DNA from: Anaerolineae bacterium
GTDB lineage: Bacteria > Chloroflexota > Anaerolineae > E26-bin7
Reading direction: 5' to 3'
Assembly (NCBI GenBank): GCA_029933115.1
Contig: JAOZOT010000165.1
Coordinates: 1 to 7,430 of the forward strand
Length of the DNA stretch: 7,430 nucleotides
Below the pieces are notes generated by a model that was not told where the DNA came from, did not search any database, and saw only the letters and a list, made by a program, of their open reading frames with translations. Position numbers and translations under genes: made by a program. Shown piece after piece: positions 1 through 4,788 of the stretch (its first letter is position 1; the number at the start of each line of letters is the position of its first letter).

Positions 1-43
1 CATAACCGAATAGATTATACTCGAAAAGGACGGCTTGTCAAGA

Positions 44-952
44 ATGAACCTCGACCACGTGCGCAGCTTTTTGGAGGTAATCAAAAGGGGGAGTCTGTCG
101 GAGGCAGCCCGCACCCTGGGCATCAGCCAGCCGGCGGTCTCCAACCAGATCAAGAGGCTGGAGCGGGAGCTAGGGGTTGAGCTTTTGGTTCGTGGAGAGC
201 GAGGGGTGGTCTCGCTGACGGCTGCTGGCGAGGTATTTCTGGCTTTTGCCGAGCGGGTCGTAGCAGCCTACGAAGAGATGCTTCAGCGGCTAAACCACCT
301 CAAGGAGGAAGTGAGTGGAGAGCTTGTCATCGCTGCCAGCACCACGCCGGGGGAGTTCGTCCTGCCGCAATTACTGAGCGACTTCAAAGCGCGCTACCCC
401 CAGGTCGAGGCCAAAGTGACCATTGCCGATACCAGGGATGTGGTAGAGAAGGTGCTGGCTCGTGAGTGTGACATCGGTTTCATCGGTGCCCCAATTGAAA
501 AGCCCCGCCTCACCCTCACCCCGCTAATCAAGGACGAGATCGTTCTAGCCATCTACCCGGATCATCCTTTTGCGGGGAGGGAGAGCATCGGGTTGGAGGA
601 ATTGCGAGGGCAGCGGCTCATCCTGCGCGAGGAAGGGTCGGGGACGCGCCGCAGCCTGGAACAGTTGTTGGCAAAAAGGGGGAAGAAACTTCCTGAGAAC
701 AACGTGGTCCTCGTTTTGGGAAGCACGCACGCTGTCATCGAAGCCATTCAGGCCCGGTTGGGGATCGGCTTCGTCTCGGCCTTTGCCGTTTCTCGCTTGC
801 AGGCCGGTGGTCAGCTCTGCACCGTGCCCATCGCGGGGCTCTCTCTGACCAGAGACCTGTTCATCGCCTACGAGGAGGGCCAGCTTTCCACCCGGCTGCG
901 GCAAGAGTTCCTGACCTTTGCCCGGGAGTGGGCCCGCTCCCAGGCGACTTGA
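44..952 (+). CDS. LysR-family transcriptional regulator (CysL/CysB-like)
   Basis: DNA-binding transcriptional regulator of the LysR family, cytosolic, expected to act as a tetramer that responds to a small ligand. The 302-aa length is typical. Residues 1-60 form the N-terminal winged helix-turn-helix, with the family signature around GSLSEAARTLGISQPAVSNQ (residues 16-35) and the following RLERELG. From about residue 91 to 295 there is a periplasmic-binding-protein-like effector domain, opening with SGELVIAASTTPGEFVLPQL. That opening resembles the CysL-like and selenium-metabolism-associated LysR groups; the subgroup is from memory and the ligand is unknown. ATG at 44 fits the usual LysR N-terminus (MNLDHVRSF). 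An in-frame TTG at 35 sits only 4 nt after AAGGA (26-30), while ATG 44 lies 13 nt from it, so the start is not fully settled. LysR regulators often control a divergent neighbour, which here would lie to the left of the window. It converges on the minus-strand gene ending at 984. Confidence 0.93.
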   Translation: MNLDHVRSFLEVIKRGSLSEAARTLGISQPAVSNQIKRLERELGVELLVRGERGVVSLTAAGEVFLAFAERVVAAYEEMLQRLNHLKEEVSGELVIAASTTPGEFVLPQLLSDFKARYPQVEAKVTIADTRDVVEKVLARECDIGFIGAPIEKPRLTLTPLIKDEIVLAIYPDHPFAGRESIGLEELRGQRLILREEGSGTRRSLEQLLAKRGKKLPENNVVLVLGSTHAVIEAIQARLGIGFVSAFAVSRLQAGGQLCTVPIAGLSLTRDLFIAYEEGQLSTRLRQEFLTFAREWARSQAT

Positions 953-964
953 CATTTCCCCTCT

Positions 965-997
965 CTTCACAGAACAACTGAGGCTAGTTTTGTGAAG
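965..997. terminator. Hairpin between convergent genes, candidate terminator
   Basis: CTTCACAGAAC (965-975) and GTTTTGTGAAG (987-997) form an 11-bp stem with one G-T wobble and an 11-nt loop. It lies 12 nt after the lysR stop and covers the last codons and stop (984-986) of the opposing 89-aa gene. On the plus strand a T-rich stretch follows a few bases later, though not a clean U-tract, and on the minus strand no T-run follows. It is therefore a plausible but imperfect terminator for lysR. Its position between two converging genes supports the call. Confidence 0.45.
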
Positions 998-1253
998 CAG
1001 CGGATTTCTTCTTCCTGGACGGAGTGTCACTCACCCCCAGCCAAAAGTGATGCGGTAGAATGTTGGGAGCAGCGACAACTCTCACCTTCCCACAGCGAAA
1101 TCCGTCGCCGGTTATTGATCGTTGATTGACATAACAAGTATCGGGAAAGCGCCCAAACTTGGTGTGGTAGCGTTGGACGGCCTGTTGGATTTTCTCCTCG
1201 ATGCTCCGCCGGGGATCGTTGTCGAACCACATCCAACCAACCTTCATTATCAT
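984..1253 (-). CDS. Conserved-looking hypothetical protein, 89 aa
   Basis: Small soluble protein of unknown function. The start at 1253 is supported by GAGGAG (1262-1267) placed 8 nt upstream; a second ATG at 1247 would be 14 nt away. The sequence is rich in aromatics and looks folded: a strand-like MKVGWMWFD opening (residues 3-11), an amphipathic helix at about 17-32 (SIEEKIQQAVQRYHTKFG), then PDTCYVN (37-43), KVRVVAAPNILPHHFWLGV (56-74) and a basic tail. There are two cysteines (40, 54), no membrane segment and no signal peptide. From memory it resembles unnamed small proteins frequent in Chloroflexota genomes, sometimes near FtsK-like genes; this was not checked. It is the last gene of the minus-strand block that begins with the FtsK-like ATPase, 134 bp after the membrane-protein gene. 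A longer overlapping frame (1027-1410) has no ribosome binding site and reads as low-complexity noise. Confidence 0.75.
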   Translation of the reverse strand: MIMKVGWMWFDNDPRRSIEEKIQQAVQRYHTKFGRFPDTCYVNQRSITGDGFRCGKVRVVAAPNILPHHFWLGVSDTPSRKKKSAASQN

Positions 1254-1320
1254 ATTCTTTGCTCCTCTCTAGGGTAGTTCTGCTTGACCCCCTGCCCACG
1301 TTTACCCACTCTGAGAGTAA

Positions 1321-1376
1321 GGCGAGATGCATTCGCCCTTCGGCCCGCGCCCCAGGCCGAGGGCCCAGACCTCGCC
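1321..1376. other. Nested stem-loop between two minus-strand genes
   Basis: An outer stem GGCGAG (1321-1326)/CTCGCC (1371-1376) encloses an inner stem GCCCTTCGGCC (1335-1345)/GGCCGAGGGC (1355-1364) with one bulged T and a 9-nt loop. It lies in the 134-bp gap between the stop of the membrane-protein gene (1388) and the start of the 89-aa gene (1253). No U-tract follows on the minus strand, so a simple intrinsic terminator is unlikely. It could be an mRNA processing or stability element, or an attenuator. The pairing is visible in the sequence; the function is inferred. Confidence 0.4.
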
Positions 1377-1387
1377 GTACAGGTTCT

Positions 1388-1753
1388 CTACTCTTCAGGC
1401 CACCGGTCATCTATTACCGCGTTCTCCTGCCCGATGACTCTGAACTGGCGGGGGCCACCCTGACCCAGGGCCGGAGGCAGAGTGGGCGGCTGATAGTAGC
1501 CTGGCGCTTGTTGCCCCCCTTGAGAGCCTGGGTTCACAATCACTACCGGCGGGAAGCTGGCCTGCCCGCGCTCTTCTTTTGTCTCTCGCCGCGAAGCCAC
1601 GGCCAGGATCAACAGACTGGTGGGGATGCTGGCCCCCACCCCGCAGACGATGCCGATCACCACAGCCATAGCATCGGTGCTCATGCGGTTGCCGACGATC
1701 ACGGCCAAAGTCACGGCGAAAGCGATGAGAATCAATGCCACCAGTTTCTTCAT
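1388..1753 (-). CDS. Small two-helix membrane protein, 121 aa
   Basis: Unrecognised membrane protein. Two hydrophobic segments are clear: residues about 3-21 (KLVALILIAFAVTLAVIVG) and about 28-53 (from AMAVVIGIVCG through LLILAVA). The positive patch SRRETKEER (54-62) suggests that both termini are cytoplasmic. The C-terminal half is Pro/Gln/Gly-rich and probably disordered (PGSQGGQQAPGYYQPPTLPP, residues 75-94), ending in a more structured QFRVIGQENAVIDD (103-116). The start at 1753 has GGGAGAGG (1758-1765) just upstream. It begins 13 bp after the stop of the FtsK-like gene, so the two are almost certainly co-transcribed. Because that ATPase lacks the membrane domain normal for FtsK, this protein may serve as its membrane anchor or adaptor; that is inference from gene order. 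Confidence 0.78.
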   Translation of the reverse strand: MKKLVALILIAFAVTLAVIVGNRMSTDAMAVVIGIVCGVGASIPTSLLILAVASRRETKEERGQASFPPVVIVNPGSQGGQQAPGYYQPPTLPPALGQGGPRQFRVIGQENAVIDDRWPEE

Positions 1754-1766
1754 GATGCCTCTCCCG

Positions 1767-2876
1767 TCAGCCAGCCTTCACCAATCGCAGACGGCCGGCC
1801 AGCCGCGCTTTCAGACTGACTTCTCTCCCTTCCGCACCGGGGGCCTCTTCCAGCCATCTCCGGCTGCGCCGCTTGCCCTCCCGCAATCTCGTCACCATCT
1901 CCTGGATTTCGCCCGCCGAGATGTAGGCCGCTTGCAGCCTCAGCACCTGCCCTTTCACCACCATCAAAAAGTCTCCCCGCCCCAGCAACTTCTCCGCTCC
2001 TGTGCCCGCTATCCCCGCTGCCACCTTGGCGTCCTCGGGGCTGGTCACACTGCCTACCAGCCTCACCGGAAAGTTGCTTTTCACCAGACTGCCAATTACC
2101 GCCGCCGTCGGCTTCTGGGTGCAGCCCACCAGATGTACCCCTGCCTCTCGTCCTCGCTGCAAAAGCCTGGTCAACACCCACTCCATCTCCTTTCCGCCGA
2201 CCAGCATCAGATCGGCCAGCTCATCTACAAAGATCATCACCCTGGGTGCGCTGATGCCTTCTTGATCCCGTCTCTCCATCTCTGCCACCAGACGCCTCAA
2301 GAGAGAGAGCGCCTCTCCGACATCGCTGACGAGAGGGTGTAGCAGATGGGGCAAGCCGGCGAAAGGGGCGAGGCCCCTGCCTTTGGGGTCAACGAGCACC
2401 AGTTGCACTTCTCCCAGGCGGTTGTGCATGGCCAAGCTGGCGATCATAGTGCGCAAAAGCTCTGTCTTGCCCGAGCCGGTGGTGCCGGCGATGAGCACGT
2501 GGGCCACGTCAGGACTGGGTAGATGCATAAGCAGCGGTGTCCCGCTCTCGTCCAGGCCCAGCACCGCCGTGCAGGGAGGCACCTGAGAGAGACGGCGGCA
2601 GAGAGGGATCAGTCTGACCGTTCTGGCTTCCTCGCGGGGTACCTCGACGTTGATGGTTCCCCCCTGGCGGTAGACGCGGCAAGACCTGGCTCCCAGAGAG
2701 AGCGCGATTTCCTCGGAGAGGCTGGCGATGCGCTTGACTTTGACACCCAAGGGTGGAATCAGTTGGAACTGGACGAAACGCGGAGTGACCAGCCCTCCGA
2801 AAACCTGTGAAGGTACATTGTGACTGGCCAGGACCATCTCGATTTGGTTAGCCTGAAACTCCAACAGACGATACAT
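1767..2876 (-). CDS. FtsK/SpoIIIE-type DNA translocase ATPase, compact
   Basis: RecA-like motor ATPase of the FtsK/SpoIIIE/TraB group, expected to form a hexamer that pumps double-stranded DNA using ATP. Walker A is GTTGSGKT (residues 131-138). Walker B is VMIFVDELADL (213-223), with the family's DELADLM signature. Further FtsK features are LLQRGREAGVHLVGCTQKP (238-256), VRLVGSVTSPEDAKVAAG (271-288) and AEKLLGRGDFL (294-304). At 369 aa it is about half the length of cell-division FtsK: there is no N-terminal transmembrane domain and no C-terminal gamma winged helix. Residues 1-105 look like a degenerate version of the beta/alpha domain that precedes the motor. The size resembles transfer ATPases of integrative elements more than chromosomal FtsK. 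Start ATG 2876 follows a purine-rich AAGGGGAAGG. It heads the minus-strand block with the membrane protein and the 89-aa gene. The family call is secure; the biological role (conjugation, element maintenance or chromosome handling) is open. Confidence 0.93.
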   Translation of the reverse strand: MYRLLEFQANQIEMVLASHNVPSQVFGGLVTPRFVQFQLIPPLGVKVKRIASLSEEIALSLGARSCRVYRQGGTINVEVPREEARTVRLIPLCRRLSQVPPCTAVLGLDESGTPLLMHLPSPDVAHVLIAGTTGSGKTELLRTMIASLAMHNRLGEVQLVLVDPKGRGLAPFAGLPHLLHPLVSDVGEALSLLRRLVAEMERRDQEGISAPRVMIFVDELADLMLVGGKEMEWVLTRLLQRGREAGVHLVGCTQKPTAAVIGSLVKSNFPVRLVGSVTSPEDAKVAAGIAGTGAEKLLGRGDFLMVVKGQVLRLQAAYISAGEIQEMVTRLREGKRRSRRWLEEAPGAEGREVSLKARLAGRLRLVKAG

Positions 2877-2893
2877 GATCCTTCCCCTTTTAA

Positions 2894-2934
2894 CTTATCC
2901 TGGCAATGTCATATTCTGTGTCAACCTGACATTG
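2894..2934 (-). promoter_or_regulatory. Candidate promoter and operator of the ftsK-like operon
   Basis: On the minus strand there is an exact TTGACA (2924-2919). The best -10 match is GATAAG (2899-2894) at a long 19-bp spacing, so the promoter is weak or activator-dependent. A perfect 8-bp inverted repeat, CAATGTCA (2904-2911)/TGACATTG (2927-2934), flanks the -35 box, and a third half-site, GTCAGGTTGAC, overlaps it. This arrangement is what an operator for a dimeric regulator would look like; the regulator is unknown. The site does not match the LexA consensus seen elsewhere in the window. Confidence 0.4.
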
Positions 2935-2961
2935 GCATACTCAGCAGGCTACAGAAGCAAG

Positions 2962-2998
2962 CCCGCCGCCAAACCGCCGGATTTGGCAGCCTGGCGGG
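2962..2998. repeat. Imperfect stem-loop in intergenic region
   Basis: An outer stem CCCGCC (2962-2967)/GGCGGG (2993-2998) continues into an inner stem GCCAAA (2968-2973)/TTTGGC (2982-2987). The loop has 8 nt and there is a 5-nt bulge (2988-2992) on one side. It sits between the 3' end of the cysteine-rich gene and the ftsK promoter. It could end transcription coming from 3180, but no run of T follows on either strand. The rest of the gene-free stretch 2877-3179 shows only this hairpin, the ftsK upstream region and the palindrome at 3091-3153. Confidence 0.4.
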
Positions 2999-3090
2999 GA
3001 GCAGATTGCATCTACTGATACTGGAGTCTGGCGAATTTTGAATACCACCATATCTTGCAAAGAAGCTGCATATAACCCCAAGATGTAGTG

Positions 3091-3153
3091 GTTCGTAGTG
3101 GCGACTTCAGTCGCTTTTCACTATTCTGAACGGCTAAAGCCGTCACTACGAGC
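3091..3153. repeat. REP/MITE-like 63-bp palindromic element
   Basis: Two 23-nt arms (3091-3113 and 3131-3153) are inverted repeats of each other at 18 of 23 positions, with a 17-nt A/T-rich loop (3114-3130). All five differences are transitions, and read as plus-strand RNA three of them remain G-U pairs. Each arm also contains its own near-palindromic core (CGACTTCAGTCG and CGGCTAAAGCCG), so the element can fold either as one long hairpin or as two short ones. The outer ends read TTCGTAGTG and CACTACGAG. From memory this is the style of dispersed intergenic palindromes found in multiple copies in Chloroflexota and some other genomes; only one copy is in this window. It lies 27 bp beyond the stop of the cysteine-rich gene and may also act as its 3' end structure. 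Confidence 0.6.
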
Positions 3154-3179
3154 AAAAACGCCGGTGTCCAGTACCGATA

Positions 3180-3614
3180 CTATCCTGTGGCGGCCACCGG
3201 CCGAGGGAAAGGAACGACCTTGCCTTTTGGCTTGCGCCGGGCCGCTTTCTCCTTGGCCTGGGGCTGAGGGAGGGTGGTGAGGCGCAGGCTGCAAGCGACA
3301 CACTCTTTGGGGCTGGTGATGGGAGCGACCTTAACCGCGCAGGCGGCACGAAGGAAGGAGATAGAAGGTGGCTCATCATTCCAGACCTCGGTTCTGCCGT
3401 TGGCGTAGCGCACGACGATGGCTGAGGGAGACGACTTCTGGAGGGAGAAGCGGAGGTGATGGCAGGCGATGGTTTTGGCCGGGCAACTGCGGCAGAGGTT
3501 GGGCGAGACCTCGTTGTCGCCCAGAGCGATCTTGGCGCAGGTGATGCGCCCATCGGCAGCCACGCTCCGATACTCGCACAGCCCGTTTCCTGTTCTACTG
3601 ACCGATCTGTTCAT
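3180..3614 (-). CDS. LexA-controlled cysteine-rich protein of unknown function, 144 aa
   Basis: I do not recognise a named family. The protein has eight cysteines (13, 26, 41, 44, 51, 92, 105, 108), including a Cys-x2-Cys-x6-Cys-His-His cluster (CRSCPAKTIACHH, 41-53) and a second Cys-x2-Cys (ECVAC, 104-108). This suggests bound zinc or an iron-sulfur cluster. A compact core runs to about residue 112, including RFSLQKSSPSAIVVRYANGR (55-74), followed by a basic, proline-rich tail (113-144) that could contact nucleic acid. There is no membrane segment. The start at 3614 is chosen because GGGAGG (3621-3626) lies 6 nt upstream. An in-frame ATG at 3755 would give 191 aa, but it lies inside a LexA box, has no ribosome binding site and falls within a few bases of the predicted transcript start. 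The gene follows lexA on the same strand with its own SOS promoter, so a role in the DNA-damage response is inferred. Similar hypothetical proteins in Chloroflexota come to mind, unverified. Confidence 0.82.
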   Translation of the reverse strand: MNRSVSRTGNGLCEYRSVAADGRITCAKIALGDNEVSPNLCRSCPAKTIACHHLRFSLQKSSPSAIVVRYANGRTEVWNDEPPSISFLRAACAVKVAPITSPKECVACSLRLTTLPQPQAKEKAARRKPKGKVVPFPRPVAATG

Positions 3615-3743
3615 GAAGAACCTCCCTGATGTTATTAAGGGGCCGTCAAGAAATAGCTTCCCACGCCCCCAAACAAGTCCGAGAGCTTTTCTTGGATGTT
3701 CACCGCGAACCCAAACGTGGCCGGGGTTCAAAATGTCCACAAA

Positions 3744-3795
3744 AATAGAACGCATGTTCTACCCTATTATACCAGAACATGCGTTCTATTGTCAA
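3744..3795 (-). promoter_or_regulatory. SOS promoter with two LexA boxes
   Basis: On the minus strand a consensus sigma-70 promoter is present: TTGACA (3795-3790), an 18-bp spacer and TATAAT (3771-3766), with transcription predicted to start near 3759. Two LexA-type sites cover it: GAACATGCGTTC (3775-3786) fills the spacer and GAACGCATGTTC (3748-3759) lies directly over the start point. Each site fits GAAC-N4-GTTC, the Gram-positive/Chloroflexota LexA consensus. Together they form a perfect 17-bp inverted repeat (arms 3744-3760 and 3774-3790) separated by 13 bp that contain the -10 box, with site centres 27 bp apart. This should give tight, possibly cooperative LexA repression of the 144-aa gene at 3614. 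The untranslated leader would be about 145 nt and contains a GAACCC/GGGTTC stem (3707-3712, 3724-3729). Confidence 0.88.
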
Positions 3796-3830
3796 GAGGG
3801 AAAGCCGAGTTTGCGAAAATTTTAAGGTTG

Positions 3831-4466
3831 TCAATTGAGCTGGCGGATAACAACGATCACTTTGCCTTGCACCTCCACGTTGGAGGCGTCAACGTAGATG
3901 GGATCCATGGTTGGATTAGCCGGCTGCAGGCGTACCCTGCTCCCCTCGTGGTAAAAGCGTTTGAGGGTCGTCTCTTTCTCGTCCTTCAACCACACAGCTA
4001 CCAGGTCACCGTTGTTAGCCTCTTGCTGGTGTTTCATGATCACAATGTCCCCATCGTGGATCAGGGCATCAATCATCGAATCGCCGCGCACCTCAAGGGC
4101 GTAAATGCCTTCCTCTTCTCTGAGGATGTCCCGGGTCAGTTCGATGCTTTCACCGGTGAGTGAAAAATCACTGTCGGGAACAGGAATGGGCAGGCCGGCG
4201 GCGATACGTCCCAGCAGAGGCACTTTCACAATGTGCCGGGAAGTCAGTTCCTTAAGCCCTTCTTTCAACCTGATGCCGCGAGAGACTTCTTTGTCACGTA
4301 TGATATAGCCCTCGCGTTGCAGGATATTCAGGTTGTAGTTGACCACCGATGTGGAGGAAATACCAACCGCTGCGCCTATCTCCCTGATAGTGGGTGGATA
4401 TTCGTTCTCCAGAGTAAACCGCCGAATGAACTCCAGGATTCTTTGCTGTCGTTCTGACAAGGCCAT
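3831..4466 (-). CDS. lexA: LexA repressor, SOS response
   Basis: Repressor of the SOS regulon that cleaves itself when RecA-ssDNA filaments form (family knowledge). The 211-aa length is typical. The N-terminal winged helix domain spans residues 1-70, with the recognition region TIREIGAAVGISSTSVVNYN (26-45). The cleavage site is Ala90-Gly91 in GRIAAGLPIP (86-95). The S24-type peptidase domain has catalytic Ser130 (RGDSMIDALIHDGD, 127-140) and Lys169 (ETTLKRF, 165-171). All catalytic elements are intact. The start at 4466 has AGGGGAG (4472-4478) 5 nt upstream. The gene carries its own operator upstream (4589-4600), so it is autoregulated. It is followed on the same strand by the LexA-boxed 144-aa gene; no convincing terminator separates them, so some read-through is possible. 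Confidence 0.97.
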   Translation of the reverse strand: MALSERQQRILEFIRRFTLENEYPPTIREIGAAVGISSTSVVNYNLNILQREGYIIRDKEVSRGIRLKEGLKELTSRHIVKVPLLGRIAAGLPIPVPDSDFSLTGESIELTRDILREEEGIYALEVRGDSMIDALIHDGDIVIMKHQQEANNGDLVAVWLKDEKETTLKRFYHEGSRVRLQPANPTMDPIYVDASNVEVQGKVIVVIRQLN

Positions 4467-4578
4467 AGTCTCTCCCCTTTCATCTCGTCAAGGCATCTCA
4501 AGGCATCGCTCTGCGGCGCGGTTGGCTTGGAGGAGGGGTAGATGCTCCCTACTCCAGCCCAGCGACGAGGTCAACTAT

Positions 4579-4608
4579 ATTATACCACGAACACCTGTTC
4601 TATGTCAA
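4579..4608 (-). promoter_or_regulatory. lexA promoter with LexA operator
   Basis: Minus-strand TTGACA (4608-4603), an 18-bp spacer and TATAAT (4584-4579) make a consensus sigma-70 promoter, with a predicted transcript start near 4572 and a leader of about 106 nt to lexA. The spacer contains the LexA box GAACACCTGTTC (4589-4600, plus-strand reading; GAACAGGTGTTC on the coding strand). The design is nearly the same as at the SOS promoter of the 144-aa gene, with the box starting 2 bp rather than 3 bp after the -35 hexamer. Only one box is present here, against two there. Confidence 0.9.
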
Positions 4609-4614
4609 GCCGAC

Positions 4615-4651
4615 AAAAAAACCCGATTGACCATACTCAAGTGGACAATCG
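4615..4651 (-). terminator. Intrinsic terminator after tRNA-Glu
   Basis: On the minus strand, CGATTGTCC (4651-4643) pairs with GGTCAATCG (4632-4624) with a single T-T mismatch and a 10-nt loop, followed by GG and seven T (4621-4615). It starts 12 nt past the tRNA 3' end and finishes just before the lexA -35 box. It therefore ends the tRNA transcript and insulates lexA. Confidence 0.85.
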
Positions 4652-4662
4652 AGCTTGTGCTG

Positions 4663-4736
4663 TAGCGCATGGGGGATTCGAACCCCCGATCTCCGCCTTG
4701 AGAGGGCGGTGTCCTAGGCCACTAGACGAATGCGCC
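4663..4736 (-). tRNA. tRNA-Glu (anticodon CUC)
   Basis: The 74-nt sequence folds as a complete cloverleaf. The acceptor is GGCGCAT/ATGCGCT with an unusual G1-U72 wobble. The D arm is GTCTAGTGGCCTAGGAC, the anticodon arm CCGCC-CTCTCAA-GGCGG, the variable loop AGATC and the T arm GGGGG-TTCGAAT-CCCCC. The anticodon CTC (loop positions 34-36) reads GAG, glutamate. The discriminator base is A, and CCA is not encoded because the next bases are CAG. It has its own promoter and terminator. Confidence 0.96.
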
Positions 4737-4752
4737 TTGTTCAAGTGTAAAT

Positions 4753-4781
4753 ATTTTACCAGCAAACCAGCCTGTTGTCAA
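4753..4781 (-). promoter_or_regulatory. Promoter of the tRNA-Glu gene
   Basis: Minus-strand TTGACA (4781-4776), a 17-bp spacer and TAAAAT (4758-4753) give a near-consensus sigma-70 promoter with a start near 4746, about 10 nt before the tRNA. It lies just after the stop of the kinase-like gene (4789), so the tRNA does not depend on that gene's transcription. Confidence 0.85.
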
Positions 4782-4788
4782 ATTCGTA

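Noticed and set aside
1..34. TATACT (16-21) and the ATAA-N9-TTAT repeat (2-18) as lysR promoter and LysR box
   Set aside because: A -35 box would lie outside the window, and a start near 28 would remove the ribosome binding site. The repeat is too short to call without the upstream sequence.
1027..1410. 127-aa minus-strand frame overlapping the 89-aa gene
   Set aside because: It starts inside the end of the membrane-protein gene, has no ribosome binding site, and its Arg/Gly-rich sequence looks non-coding, whereas the 89-aa frame has GAGGAG at 8 nt and a protein-like sequence.
1259..2342. Long plus-strand open frames antisense to the ftsK-like and membrane-protein genes
   Set aside because: They have no ribosome binding sites, are rich in Pro/His/Ser in a way typical of antisense frames, and oppose genes with clear family motifs and good start signals.
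2820..3303. Short open frames on both strands between the ftsK-like gene and the cysteine-rich gene
   Set aside because: They run through the palindromic elements, have no ribosome binding sites and no protein-like features.
3698..3729. GTTC-N5-GAAC and GAACCC/GGGTTC pairs near the LexA sites
   Set aside because: The half-sites are in the wrong order or spacing for LexA (GAAC-N4-GTTC), so they are treated as leader structure and not operators.
3615..3755. N-terminal extension giving a 191-aa form of the cysteine-rich protein
   Set aside because: The ATG at 3755 lies inside a LexA box and at the predicted transcript start, with no ribosome binding site. The ATG at 3614 has GGGAGG at ideal distance. 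Kept only as an open question in the findings.
3832..3837. TTGACA at the end of lexA as a promoter -35 box
   Set aside because: No -10 box lies 15-19 bp downstream on that strand, and the true SOS promoter lies about 40 bp further on.
4663..4736. tRNA gene as an integration site for a mobile element
   Set aside because: No direct repeat of the tRNA 3' end was found elsewhere in the window and no integrase is present.
4736..4745. Palindrome CTTGTTCAAG at the tRNA 5' end
   Set aside because: It contains GTTC but no GAAC at the right distance, and overlaps the tRNA leader and first base; probably chance.
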